DNA of 20,246 nt from CAYPCH01 sp964409165 (GCA_964409165.1 CAYPCH010000068.1:1-20246); one strand, 5' to 3'. Positions 1 to 7,754 are shown, numbered from the stretch's first letter. The notes: generated from the sequence alone by a model not told the origin. Program-made: numbers and translations.

Positions 1-495
1 AGCTGTAAACGTCGGCAAGGGTTCTCCATCAATCGAGAAGGAATTTTGAAGCTCGTTTACTGATATTAGATTCCTCGACTTTAAGATAAACTCACTGTCC
101 GGTTTTACGCCTGCAGCGTCATAGGAAACGGGTGTCAGCATGTACCCCCCTCTGTACTCGTCGGCAATGACTTTTTGGGTGAAAAAAATACCCGGAACTG
201 CAAAAACTCCTAACAGTATTGTGAATACGCAGGCTACAGCAATTATCATTCTTTTTACATGCCGTTTGCTTTTATGCTTGGTGTTTTTAACTGCTCCTAT
301 ACTTTTAAGCCCTTCCGAAATGTTTATATTTCCATAAGCGCTCCTTATTACTGTTATTAAAGAGTTTAACCGATTGTATTCTTCCCGGCAGCTTTGGCAG
401 GTCTCCAGGTGTTTTTTTATTTGCTCTTCCATGTCCTTGTTCAGTTCATTGTGCATGTACTCATCAAGATGATCCAATACATAGTTACAATTCAT
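1..495 (-). CDS. Membrane zinc-finger anti-sigma factor (3' end outside window)
   Basis: The first 165 residues are visible and the frame stays open to the window edge, so the C-terminus is missing. The N-terminus has a zinc-binding anti-sigma (HC2/ZAS-like) pattern: C3, then H29, C33 and C36 in the form HLETCQSC. A Lys/Arg-rich stretch (70-82) is followed by one hydrophobic segment, about 83-105, and then an extracytoplasmic part of unknown fold. This is the usual plan of a one-pass anti-sigma factor that holds its sigma at the membrane. The ATG at 495-493 lies inside the last codons of the upstream sigma gene (overlap 485-495), with a GGGGG Shine-Dalgarno about 6 bases before it, so the two are probably translationally coupled. 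The partner is the ECF sigma factor at 485-1031. The signal sensed cannot be told from the sequence. Confidence 0.82.
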   Translation of the reverse strand, partial: MNCNYVLDHLDEYMHNELNKDMEEQIKKHLETCQSCREEYNRLNSLITVIRSAYGNINISEGLKSIGAVKNTKHKSKRHVKRMIIAVACVFTILLGVFAVPGIFFTQKVIADEYRGGYMLTPVSYDAAGVKPDSEFILKSRNLISVNELQNSFSIDGEPLPTFTA

Positions 496-1031
496 TTATA
501 GTACCCCCTTTTTCACAGTACTCTTTTGAAAGCTGTTCACGCAACAGACTGTGAGCCCGGTTAATTCTTGACTTTACAGTGCCTGTCGGGATATCAAGTA
601 CCCTTAGCTATATCATCAAATTTGAGGTCGTGGTTGTACCTCAGGTCTATCACCACTCTATAGATTTCATCCAAATTGCTTAACAGATTATGTATATCCA
701 TAGCTCCTGCCAGATCGGGTTCGACCCCCTGACCTGATTGGCAAGGAGCAGTATCTATAGGTACGACTTTTCTTTTGTACCGTGTTATATTGTTACATTC
801 GTTGAGCAGAATTCTTATAAGCCAGGTTTTGAAGAATCTGTTTTCTCTCAAACCTTTAATTCCGGAGAAAGCCTTTATAACTGCTTTCTGAACGGCATCA
901 AGTGCGTCCTGCTCATTATGGAGTCTTAGCAGTGCGGTTTTATACATCTGAGCCTTCATGTTTTCTATAAGAATCATAAAGGCATTTTCACTGCCTTGTT
1001 TTGCTTTCTCTACAAATTCAACCAAATACAC
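485..1031 (-). CDS. ECF-type RNA polymerase sigma factor, apparent frameshift
   Basis: This is a small sigma-70 family (ECF, SigW/SigV-like) protein that would direct RNA polymerase to stress promoters. It starts at a GTG (1031) with AAGGCGG a few bases upstream and an in-frame TAA just before, so the start is well fixed. Region 2 spans roughly residues 8-85 (e.g. FFKTWLIRILLNECNNITRY), then a linker, then region 4. The frame breaks at the GGG opposite 601-603: as written the protein ends ...FDDIAKGT at 145 residues. Dropping one G restores ...FDDIAKVLDIPTGTVKSR..., the missing half of the region-4 helix-turn-helix, and the frame then runs to a TAA at 487-485, giving 181 residues, normal for the family. 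So this is either a recent frameshift or a sequence error. The gene overlaps the anti-sigma start by 11 bases. Confidence 0.8.
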
Positions 1032-1098
1032 TTACACCGCCTTTTACCATGGTAAAATAAATAAACAGTAAATTTACAAATCTATTTGTATTCGGTTA

Positions 1099-1126
1099 TT
1101 AGACTGGAAGGTTGTTAAAAAAGTTC
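1099..1126 (-). promoter_or_regulatory. Candidate ECF-type promoter of the sigma/anti-sigma pair
   Basis: Reading the minus strand there is GAACTT (1126-1121), a 16-base spacer, then GTCTAA (1104-1099), about 70 bases before the sigma GTG. ECF sigma factors commonly recognise a GAAC-like -35 and a CGTC-like -10 at this spacing and often transcribe their own gene. The match is partial, so this is only a candidate for autoregulation. Confidence 0.35.
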
Positions 1127-1181
1127 GCTGAGAAAACAAAAAATGAATTTTTTTTGTTTTTTCAGTGCAAATAATGTAAAA

Positions 1182-1215
1182 TTGAAGCGCGATGTAAAAT
1201 ATTTATCGCGTTCAA
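1182..1215. repeat. Dyad element, copy 1 (upstream of glgA)
   Basis: The arms TTGAA-g-CGCGAT (1182-1193) and ATCGCG-TTCAA (1205-1215) pair fully except for one bulged G, around an 11-base AT-rich loop. A second copy with the same loop (10 of 11 bases) and changed but still pairing arms lies at 2820-2853 before radC. It sits upstream of the putative glgA promoter, so it would act as DNA (operator-like site) unless transcription starts further upstream. Confidence 0.55.
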
Positions 1216-1239
1216 TAAATACAAAAATATAATAAAAGA

Positions 1240-1269
1240 TTGATTTGTATTATGAGGATTGTTTATAAT
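1240..1269 (+). promoter_or_regulatory. Candidate sigma-A promoter of glgA
   Basis: TTGATT (1240-1245), an 18-base spacer and TATAAT (1264-1269) lie about 55 bases before the glgA start. The -10 is perfect and the -35 matches 4 of 6 positions. Confidence 0.5.
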
Positions 1270-1323
1270 TATAGTAATAAGCTGTTTGAGCATTAATTAC
1301 AAATATTCAAAATGGAGGACACA

Positions 1324-2760
1324 ATGAAAAAGATAAAAGTTCTATTTGCAGCATCAGAAGTAGATCCTTTTGCAAAGACCGGCGGGCTCGCAGATGTAGC
1401 AGCTTCACTTCCTAAAGCCTTGAAGGGTATTGGTCAGGACGTAAGGGTGATAATGCCCAAATACAGAAATATACCCCAAGAGTATTCAGAAAGGATGGAG
1501 AAAGTAGGTTACATATATGTAAATATATCATGGAAAAATGAGTATTGTGGTATTTTAAAGCTTGAGCATGGGGGAGTCACCTGTTACTTCCTTGACAATG
1601 AACACTATTTCGGCAGGGACGGGTATTACGGGTATGATGATGAAGCAGAGCGTTTTGCTTTCTTCAGCAAGGCCTTGATTGAGGTGTTGCCTGTGATAGG
1701 TTTTAAACCGGATATTATTCACTGTAACGACTGGCAAACAGGAGTAGTAAGCCTGCTTTTAAAGGCGAAATATATGGGTGTGGATTTTTACAGGAACATG
1801 AAGACGGTATGTACAGTACACAATCTTAAATACCAGGGTATCTTTCCGAAAGAGGTTCTGGGAGAATTACTAGGATTGGGCTGGGAGTATTTTACTCCTG
1901 ACGGTATAGAATTCTATGATAATATAAACTATCTTAAGGCCGGGCTTGTATACTCCGACATAATAACAACTGTGAGCAGAACCTATGCAGAAGAGATTAA
2001 AACTGACTTCTTCGGTGAGAGGCTGAATAATGTTTTAAACAGGAGATCAGAGCATTTATACGGAATATTGAACGGTATAGATATGCAGACAAATAATCCG
2101 GAAACCGACGCAAGGATATTTGCAAATTATTCTGAGAATAACATTGAGGGCAAGTACATAAACAAGCAGATGCTTCAAAAGACTCTTGGGCTTCAGGAGA
2201 GAATTGATATTCCTGTGGTGAGTATTATATCAAGAATGGTTGATCAGAAAGGATTTGACCTTATTGCTCATGTAATAGAAGATATTCTGAATCTTGATAT
2301 ACAGTTTGTTGTGCTTGGTGCGGGCGAACACCGTTATGAACAGATGTTCAAATACTATCAGGGAAAATACCCCGATAAGATTTCTGTCAACTTGAAGTAT
2401 GATGCACTTCTTTCCCAAAGGATTTACGCAGGTTCAGACATTTTTCTTATGCCGTCGCTTTTTGAGCCCTGTGGTTTAAGCCAGATGTTCAGTCTGAGAT
2501 ATGGTACAATACCCGTTGTAAGGGAAACAGGAGGGCTGAAAGATACTATAAGACCATATAATGAGGTTACTCATGAGGGTAACGGTTTTACGTTTTTCAG
2601 ATATAATGCCCATGACATGCTATATGTAATTAAAGAAGCCATACATTATTATCATCACAGGTCTGTATGGACCAAGCTCGTCCACAATGGAATGAAGATT
2701 GACTTCAGTTGGGAGAAGTCGGCAAGAGAGTACTTGGATTTGTATAATAAGCTTATATGA
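1324..2760 (+). CDS. glgA: Glycogen synthase (ADP-glucose type)
   Basis: GlgA (glycosyltransferase family 5) transfers glucose from ADP-glucose to the non-reducing end of growing alpha-1,4-glucan in the cytoplasm. The N-terminus carries the KTGGLADV nucleotide-sugar motif (K18 by this start). The C-terminal Rossmann half carries the conserved EPCGLSQM segment (E381), then RETGGLKDT, and ends in SWEKSAREYLDLY, as expected for the family. Length is 478 residues, typical for bacterial GlgA. I choose the ATG at 1324: it has GGAGG five bases upstream and gives the usual start MKKIKVLFAASEVDPFAKTGG. The in-frame ATG at 1312 overlaps that Shine-Dalgarno and is unlikely. No other glg gene is adjacent, so it appears to be transcribed alone, from a promoter at 1240-1269. 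Confidence 0.96.
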   Translation: MKKIKVLFAASEVDPFAKTGGLADVAASLPKALKGIGQDVRVIMPKYRNIPQEYSERMEKVGYIYVNISWKNEYCGILKLEHGGVTCYFLDNEHYFGRDGYYGYDDEAERFAFFSKALIEVLPVIGFKPDIIHCNDWQTGVVSLLLKAKYMGVDFYRNMKTVCTVHNLKYQGIFPKEVLGELLGLGWEYFTPDGIEFYDNINYLKAGLVYSDIITTVSRTYAEEIKTDFFGERLNNVLNRRSEHLYGILNGIDMQTNNPETDARIFANYSENNIEGKYINKQMLQKTLGLQERIDIPVVSIISRMVDQKGFDLIAHVIEDILNLDIQFVVLGAGEHRYEQMFKYYQGKYPDKISVNLKYDALLSQRIYAGSDIFLMPSLFEPCGLSQMFSLRYGTIPVVRETGGLKDTIRPYNEVTHEGNGFTFFRYNAHDMLYVIKEAIHYYHHRSVWTKLVHNGMKIDFSWEKSAREYLDLYNKLI

Positions 2761-2819
2761 AAATTATTTGATAAGTGAAAATTATAGTAGAAGTTATATT
2801 TCAACCGTTCCTAAGGAAA

Positions 2820-2853
2820 TTGAAGTGTGATGTAAAATCTTTATTGCCTTCAA
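2820..2853. repeat. Dyad element, copy 2 (upstream of radC)
   Basis: The arms TTGAAG-t-GTGAT (2820-2831) and ATTGC-CTTCAA (2843-2853) pair with one bulge and two G-T pairs, around the loop GTAAAATCTTT. The loop is almost the same as that of the copy before glgA (1182-1215), while the arm bases differ in ways that keep pairing. Both copies are followed, 40-60 bases on, by GAGGATT and a TATAAT box, so the similarity covers a wider promoter region. Confidence 0.55.
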
Positions 2854-2916
2854 TATAGTTCTTTTAAAATATGATTCTTTAGAGAGGATTTATAATATAA
2901 ATAATGTGAGGTTAGT

Positions 2917-3576
2917 ATGAAGCGTATAAATGAAATACCGAAACTTGAAAGACCAAGAGAAAAACTTTTGGACAAGGGTCCAAAATCACTGTCAGACCTT
3001 GAACTTCTCACAATTCTGTTGGGAAGCGGGATAAAAGGTAACGATGTTATGACTGTTGCAGGGCGGATATTGAAGGTTCTTGATAAGGGACACGATAAGC
3101 TGAATGTTGATGAACTGAGGAAAATAGAAGGTATAGGGCCTGCAAAGGCTGCACTTATAGCCGCAGCGCTTGAATTTGCCAGACGGAGGATAAGGCCTGA
3201 GGGTATAAAGATTTCATTGCCATCTGACGTTATTCCGCTTATATCCCACCTGTCTGACCGCAAGCAGGAACACTTTATATGCATATCGCTCAGCGGGGCA
3301 AGTGAAGTTATTGCGACAAGGGTAGTGACAGTAGGTTTGGTGAACAAGACACAGGTTCATCCAAGGGAGGTTTTTGCCGATCCTATTACCGACAGAGCTA
3401 CAGGCATTATAGTTGCACATAATCATCCTGCCGGAAGTCTTGTTCCAAGCAAGGAGGACAGATTTGTAACAAAAATTCTTAAAGAAGCAGGCGATATATT
3501 GGGAATAAGATTAACAGATCATATAATTTTCAGCAGGAAGGGATATTACAGTTTCCTTGAAAGCGGACAATTATAG
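2917..3576 (+). CDS. radC: RadC/YeeS-type JAMM-domain protein
   Basis: A RadC family protein, 219 residues, full length. The N-terminal third (about 60-90) has a helix-hairpin-helix-like stretch (LRKIEGIGPAKAALIAAALE). The C-terminal JAMM/MPN metal-binding domain (about 100-218) shows E151, then H168-N-H170 and S178-x2-D181, the HxH(x7)SxxD zinc signature. The family was once linked to DNA repair, but its true role is unsettled; the fold suggests a metal-dependent hydrolase. The ATG at 2917 has GAGG five bases upstream. The gene stands alone, 82 bases before the DJ-1 gene, and is preceded by the dyad at 2820-2853 and a TATAAT at 2891-2896. Confidence 0.94.
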   Translation: MKRINEIPKLERPREKLLDKGPKSLSDLELLTILLGSGIKGNDVMTVAGRILKVLDKGHDKLNVDELRKIEGIGPAKAALIAAALEFARRRIRPEGIKISLPSDVIPLISHLSDRKQEHFICISLSGASEVIATRVVTVGLVNKTQVHPREVFADPITDRATGIIVAHNHPAGSLVPSKEDRFVTKILKEAGDILGIRLTDHIIFSRKGYYSFLESGQL

Positions 3577-3658
3577 TTATGGAAAAATGGGAAAGAATAA
3601 CTGAAGAGAATTTCAATTACGATTTATTATTTATAATTCAAGAAAGGGGAGGTTATCA

Positions 3659-4210
3659 ATGAAGGTATATTTGCAACTAGCAGAGGGATTTGAGGAGATA
3701 GAGGCAGTAACAGTAACTGATGTGTTAAGAAGAGCAGACATTGATGTTGAAACAGTATCGGTTACAGGAAAAAGAGAGGTAACCGGTGCACATGACATAA
3801 CTGTTATGGCAGACAGAATTTTTGAAGAGACTGATTACAGTCGTGCGGATATGATAGTACTTCCGGGAGGAATGCCGGGAACTTTGAATTTGGGAAAACA
3901 CGATGGATTAATGCAAAAATTAATGGAATATGCACAAGAGGGAAAATGGATTGCCGCCATTTGTGCCGCTCCGAGTATTATTGGGAGGCTGGGAATTTTA
4001 AAAGGTCTTGATGCAACATGCTTCCCAGGTTTCGAGGATGAATTGAAAGGGGCAAATGTAAATACACAGCACGTAGTTCATACGGATAAAATAATTACTT
4101 CTCGAGGTCCGGGAACAGCAATAAAGTTTTCGTTGAAAATTGTTGAAGTTATAAAGGGAATTGAAGTGGCGGATAAGATTAAAAAAGCCATGATTGCAGA
4201 CTGGTCGTAA
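3659..4210 (+). CDS. DJ-1/PfpI/YajL family protein
   Basis: A single-domain DJ-1 superfamily protein (183 residues), cytoplasmic. It starts MKVYLQLAEGFEEIEAVT, where E15 matches the acidic residue next to the reactive cysteine of DJ-1. The nucleophile elbow is AAICAAPS with C102, and the GGMPGT loop at 70-75 is also typical. Relatives are described as chaperones, deglycases or oxidative-stress sensors; the exact role here cannot be decided. GGGGAGG lies six bases before the ATG. The gene converges on the minus-strand GGDEF/HD-GYP gene; without the MITE-like insert between them the two would probably have ended almost back to back. Confidence 0.93.
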   Translation: MKVYLQLAEGFEEIEAVTVTDVLRRADIDVETVSVTGKREVTGAHDITVMADRIFEETDYSRADMIVLPGGMPGTLNLGKHDGLMQKLMEYAQEGKWIAAICAAPSIIGRLGILKGLDATCFPGFEDELKGANVNTQHVVHTDKIITSRGPGTAIKFSLKIVEVIKGIEVADKIKKAMIADWS

Positions 4211-4288
4211 ATTAGCATCTTTTATTATGACCATTTTCTGAAAGGAAACCCGGCAAAAAGCTTTGGGACTCGATAGTATTATTTATAG

Positions 4289-4423
4289 ACTCAACTTTCC
4301 CACAGTATTTATGGGCTCTTTGCTACTAACGTAGCATTGCTCACCGCGGTTAAAAAGTAAACTTTTTGACCTTAACTTGTGAGCAACCATAGCCTCAAAA
4401 TACTATAAGTGGGAAAGTTGAGT
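4289..4423. mobile_element. MITE-like element, 135 bp, with 15-bp inverted ends and 5-bp target duplication
   Basis: The ends are perfect inverted repeats: ACTCAACTTTCCCAC at 4289-4303 and its complement at 4409-4423. Both sides are flanked by the direct repeat TATAG (4284-4288 and 4424-4428), as left by transposition. Imperfect pairing continues inward (AGTATTT..GGCT against AGCCTCAAAATACT, and GCTCAC against GTGAGC), and the centre has a small AAAAAGT/ACTTTTT hairpin. It codes for nothing, so it would need a transposase in trans. It lies between convergent genes and could also act as a hairpin terminator. I know no named family with these ends. Confidence 0.75.
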
Positions 4424-5929
4424 TATAGATCTTGATTTTATAGTAGTAATAAAAATTTTAACTATTTCAGGATCAAAATGTGTCCCAGAATACTCTTTGA
4501 GCTCATTAATTGCTTGGTCTACGTCCATCCTTTTGCTGTAAGGGCGCTCAGAAAGCATTGCATCAAAGGAATCTGCAACACACAATATTCTTGCGCCAAG
4601 ACTGATATTACTGCCACAAAGCCCATCGGGATAACCTTTACCATCGAATCTTTCATGGTGATGTTTAACATAATCGATAAGCTGATCCATGTCTTCGAGG
4701 GGTTCTAGAATATTGGCACTATATACAGGGTGCTCACGGATGGATCTATATTCTTCGTCAGTTAGTTGGCTTGCTTTATTGAGTACAGATTTTGGAAGTT
4801 CTATTTTTCCAATATCGTGCAAAAGTCCTGCATACTGAAGGATACCAATATCTTTAAGGTCTAAATTCATAGCCTCTCCTATCATTACCGCATAGGACGA
4901 GACCCGCTCGCAATGGCCAAGAGTATATTTGTCCTTGGCAGATATGGTGCTCAGAAGCCCCTTAAAAATCCCTATCAGCTGCTGGTGATCGGAATTAATG
5001 GTTTTGCGTAGCTGAAGCAGGACATCCTGATAAAAATGTACTTTGTTTTTACCGGAGTTTTTTGCGTGGTACATAGCCATATCAGCTTGGGAAATTAGTT
5101 CGTTTTTACTGCTGGACATATCAGGGTATTCCGAAAGCCCCATTGATATTGTAACTCTGTTGTGCAAGTAGCTTTCAAAAAAATGTTCTTTTTGACTCTC
5201 AAACTCACATTGTAAATATTTGGCGGTTTTCTCAATATCTTCGCAATTTTTGCCGGGAAGAATTATTGCAAATTCATCTCCTCCAAGCCGGCATAATACC
5301 TCGTTTTCATTAAGCAAAGCCCTAATAAGGGAAGCTGTTGCTTTTAATATGATATCACCGCAATCGTGGCCATATATGTCGTTGTACATTTTAAAGTTAT
5401 CAATATCAAACATGATAAGGCCTAATGGATTATTATATTTATTTGCATCTTCAAGCTCAATTTCAAGGTTTTTGTGAAAGTATCTTTGATTGTATACCCC
5501 CGTAAGTTCATCGGTAATAGAGAGCTTTTGGAGTCTCTTTTTCTGGAGATCCTGATTGTTTAACAACACAGCCACAATGATAACCGACAAAATGGTTACT
5601 ATCTTTGTAGTAAGTCCTACAACCAGACTGAAATTATGAGTAAAGCCAAAGAGTATTATCAATCTTGCTATTTCAAAAAACACCAGTAAGAAAGTTACCT
5701 TAAGGCCAAAAAAGCCGTAACGGAATGTAAGATAAACCGCTAAAAAGCCTTGAACCTGTGTAAAGATTCCCTTTAAATCATCAGAAAATGTTACCATGAA
5801 TATCGATAACATAACATAAGCTATTACGCAAGCTACAAATTCCAACCTTCTTAATGGGCTGTCGAAGTGCTCGGAATTTAATTCTTTCAACCGCTGGTAT
5901 AGTACATTTTTATTAGTAATATATTTCAT
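4403..5929 (-). CDS. Membrane GGDEF/HD-GYP cyclic-di-GMP turnover protein
   Basis: A 508-residue two-domain signalling protein. About five hydrophobic segments (roughly 30-125) anchor it in the membrane. The GGDEF domain (about 135-297) has an intact GGDEF at 216-220, so it could make cyclic-di-GMP. The inhibitory RxxD site normally just before it reads NENE, so product inhibition is probably lost. The HD-GYP domain (about 315-495) keeps its metal ligands: H340, H371-D372, H400, H424-H425, D453, plus the GYP at 432-434, so it should hydrolyse cyclic-di-GMP. AGGTGAT precedes the ATG, and a TATAAT lies at 5969-5964. The last seven residues (ITQLSHL) and the stop lie in the MITE-like end at 4403-4423; without it the frame would have run about 23 residues past that point. 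Whether synthesis or hydrolysis dominates is unknown. Confidence 0.93.
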   Translation of the reverse strand: MKYITNKNVLYQRLKELNSEHFDSPLRRLEFVACVIAYVMLSIFMVTFSDDLKGIFTQVQGFLAVYLTFRYGFFGLKVTFLLVFFEIARLIILFGFTHNFSLVVGLTTKIVTILSVIIVAVLLNNQDLQKKRLQKLSITDELTGVYNQRYFHKNLEIELEDANKYNNPLGLIMFDIDNFKMYNDIYGHDCGDIILKATASLIRALLNENEVLCRLGGDEFAIILPGKNCEDIEKTAKYLQCEFESQKEHFFESYLHNRVTISMGLSEYPDMSSSKNELISQADMAMYHAKNSGKNKVHFYQDVLLQLRKTINSDHQQLIGIFKGLLSTISAKDKYTLGHCERVSSYAVMIGEAMNLDLKDIGILQYAGLLHDIGKIELPKSVLNKASQLTDEEYRSIREHPVYSANILEPLEDMDQLIDYVKHHHERFDGKGYPDGLCGSNISLGARILCVADSFDAMLSERPYSKRMDVDQAINELKEYSGTHFDPEIVKIFITTIKSRSITQLSHL

Positions 5930-6201
5930 TTAATCACCTGTACGAAGTGTTGTGTTAGTGACTATTATACTCCAAATACTAAAATAATGCTATTCAAATA
6001 ATTGCGAAGTTATTTAGAAATATTGAGAATTAATGCATATACATACCAATAGAAAGCTGAAAGCAAAGTACAAAAAATATAAGCAATGGTCACTCTCAGA
6101 GCTGGATGAAGAGTATTGACAGGTGTATTTGCCTTCAGTGTGGATTTGAATTCCGATAATAAAACTATAGATTATTATGGGTTTATAATGAATTAAATTT
6201 G

Positions 6202-6558
6202 TTATAAACTTTCTAAATTGATGAGACTCGGCATTTGTGGTTTATTAATAGCGATGTCATAAGAATGGTCTATCATCCAGAAAATTTCCTTTTCGGGTAC
6301 TGATCCGTCTAATACAATAGTGTTCCAATGCGGTTTGTTTATGTGATATCCTGGAGTAATTGAAGGAAACTGCTGTCTGAGACTCTGAGCCACAAAAGGA
6401 TCGCATTTTAATGAAATGCATATTTTACCATTTTTTTCGGAAATAAGTGCAAATATTTCTGAACCGGACTTTACTGCCAATGATTCCGGTCCAAAAGGAA
6501 AATCCTTGTAACTGTTTGTTTTGGTAAGGCAGTATTTAACAACATCTTTTTTATCCAT
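6202..6558 (-). CDS. MmcQ/YjbR family protein
   Basis: A small 118-residue protein of the YjbR (CyaY-like fold, DUF419) family. Visible family marks are the early KDFPFGPESLAVK stretch and the conserved TPGYHINKPHWNTIVLDGSVP (about 68-88). Members are often called DNA-binding, but no firm function is known. AGAGG lies about nine bases before the ATG. The stop codon sits in a weak AT-only inverted repeat (6181-6188 with 6202-6209). The gene lies downstream of the WecA/TagO-like gene on the same strand, but the perfect 46-bp palindrome at 6600-6645 separates them, so it is probably transcribed on its own. Confidence 0.88.
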   Translation of the reverse strand: MDKKDVVKYCLTKTNSYKDFPFGPESLAVKSGSEIFALISEKNGKICISLKCDPFVAQSLRQQFPSITPGYHINKPHWNTIVLDGSVPEKEIFWMIDHSYDIAINKPQMPSLINLESL

Positions 6559-6599
6559 GATTTTAAACCTCTAAATATGATTTGTATAGTGAAAAAACA

Positions 6600-6645
6600 C
6601 TTACATTCTGTTTATTATAATATAATATCATAAACAGAATGTAAG
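6600..6645. promoter_or_regulatory. 46-bp perfect palindrome: terminator and/or operator
   Basis: The arms CTTACATTCTGTTTAT (6600-6615) and its exact complement (6630-6645) flank a 14-base core of only A/T plus one C. On the minus strand the right end is followed by TGTTTTTT, which suits a terminator of the WecA/TagO-like gene. The core also contains TATAAT on both strands, so the arms could equally be an operator around the -10 of the YjbR gene, whose start is about 45 bases on. The stem is GC-poor for a terminator. Both readings remain open. Confidence 0.6.
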
Positions 6646-6729
6646 GTAAATTAAAAAAATCATCAACTATTGAGAGAATGTCTTTAACTACTGTATTCAC
6701 AAGCTTTCAAGGTAGGAGTTTTTAGCGGA

Positions 6730-7680
6730 TTATACTCTTAAGAGCAGGATTATAATTGATAAAAGACTGAAACATACACTGAGAAGAGAAATAAAAGCTA
6801 CAACCTGTTTTGGGTTGAGTCCTGAAGAAAGAAGCCTGTGATGAATCTGACTTGCATCTGCTTTATATATAGGCTTGCCGTTTAAGAATCGTTTAACTAC
6901 AACAAAAATATTATCAAAGATTGGTACTCCCAGAGCAAGAACAGGAATTGAAATTGATATCATTGTAGCCTGCTTGAAAGCACCGTCAAGGGCAATAATC
7001 GCTAAAATAAACCCTAAAAAGTTAGCGCCACAGTCTCCCATGTATATCTGAGCAGGATGTTTGTTATACCACAAGAATCCAAGAGCAGCAGCGACTACCA
7101 ACAGTGAAAGCAGTGCAGAATCACCCTGTCCCTTTGCAAGAGCAACGACAAACAGTGTTGAACCGGCAATAGCCGTTAAAGTACCTGCAAGACCGTCCAC
7201 GCCATCTGACCAGTTTATGACTGTTGTAACTCCTATAATCCACAAAATGCTTAATGAAAATTGAAGAAATTCTGGCAAAACTATGTACTGGTTTGTGAAA
7301 GGGTTGGTAAATCCATAGAACTCTATTCCAGAGTAAAAAACTATTACAGCTGCAATGACTTGAACTATGATTCGCGGCATTACTGAAAATTCTTTTCCTT
7401 GAGTCTTATACCAATCATCCACCAGACCTATAAGAAGAATAAGGGAAGAAGCGACCAGAATGGCAAAAAACTCTTTGTTAACAGGTCTTATAAAGGCAAT
7501 GAATCCTGCTGTGAATCCAAGAAAAATTCCAATACCTCCAAGAAGGGGGATGGGCTTTTCGTGATTTTTTCTTTCGGTAGGCTTGTCCGCAAAGTCTATT
7601 TTAATTGCAAGTCTTTTTAGTTGTGGTATTAAGAGGTAAACAATGACAAATACAAATGAAAAAGCTAAAAAGTATTTCAT
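6730..7680 (-). CDS. Undecaprenyl-phosphate sugar-1-phosphate transferase (WecA/TagO/MraY superfamily)
   Basis: A 316-residue polytopic membrane enzyme that moves an amino-sugar 1-phosphate from a UDP-sugar to undecaprenyl phosphate, the first step of wall teichoic acid or other envelope glycan synthesis. The motifs are in order: RKNHEKPIPLLGG (37-49), GLVDDWY with D88-D89, NWSDGVDGLAG (156-166), YMGDCGANFLG (213-223), PIFDN (D256) and SQIHHRL (278-283). The HIHH-type loop and DGVDG favour WecA/TagO over MraY; the tryptophan in NWSDG is unusual, where most have NLIDG. AAGGAG precedes the ATG by about ten bases. An extended -10 promoter lies at 7755-7763 and a leader dyad at 7714-7746. No other teichoic acid genes are adjacent, so the glycan made is unknown. 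Confidence 0.9.
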   Translation of the reverse strand: MKYFLAFSFVFVIVYLLIPQLKRLAIKIDFADKPTERKNHEKPIPLLGGIGIFLGFTAGFIAFIRPVNKEFFAILVASSLILLIGLVDDWYKTQGKEFSVMPRIIVQVIAAVIVFYSGIEFYGFTNPFTNQYIVLPEFLQFSLSILWIIGVTTVINWSDGVDGLAGTLTAIAGSTLFVVALAKGQGDSALLSLLVVAAALGFLWYNKHPAQIYMGDCGANFLGFILAIIALDGAFKQATMISISIPVLALGVPIFDNIFVVVKRFLNGKPIYKADASQIHHRLLSSGLNPKQVVAFISLLSVCFSLLSIIILLLRV

Positions 7681-7713
7681 TAGTATCTCGCTCCTTATCT
7701 TTTGTAAAAAATA

Positions 7714-7746
7714 GTGTATAAAGTTTATTTAGTGAGGTTTATACAC
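7714..7746. promoter_or_regulatory. Leader dyad before the WecA/TagO-like gene
   Basis: GTGTATAAA (7714-7722) and TTTATACAC (7738-7746) form a perfect 9-base inverted repeat with a 15-base spacer. It starts right at the expected transcription start of the minus-strand gene, so it may be an operator or a leader hairpin. Confidence 0.4.
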
Positions 7747-7754
7747 ATACTAAT

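Noticed and set aside
140..337. Plus-strand 65-codon frame
   Set aside because: It is opposite the clear anti-sigma gene and has no family resemblance.
6033..6119. 28-codon frame with a Lys-rich, helical look between the GGDEF and YjbR genes
   Set aside because: It is too short, has no Shine-Dalgarno and no recognised family; at most a gene remnant.
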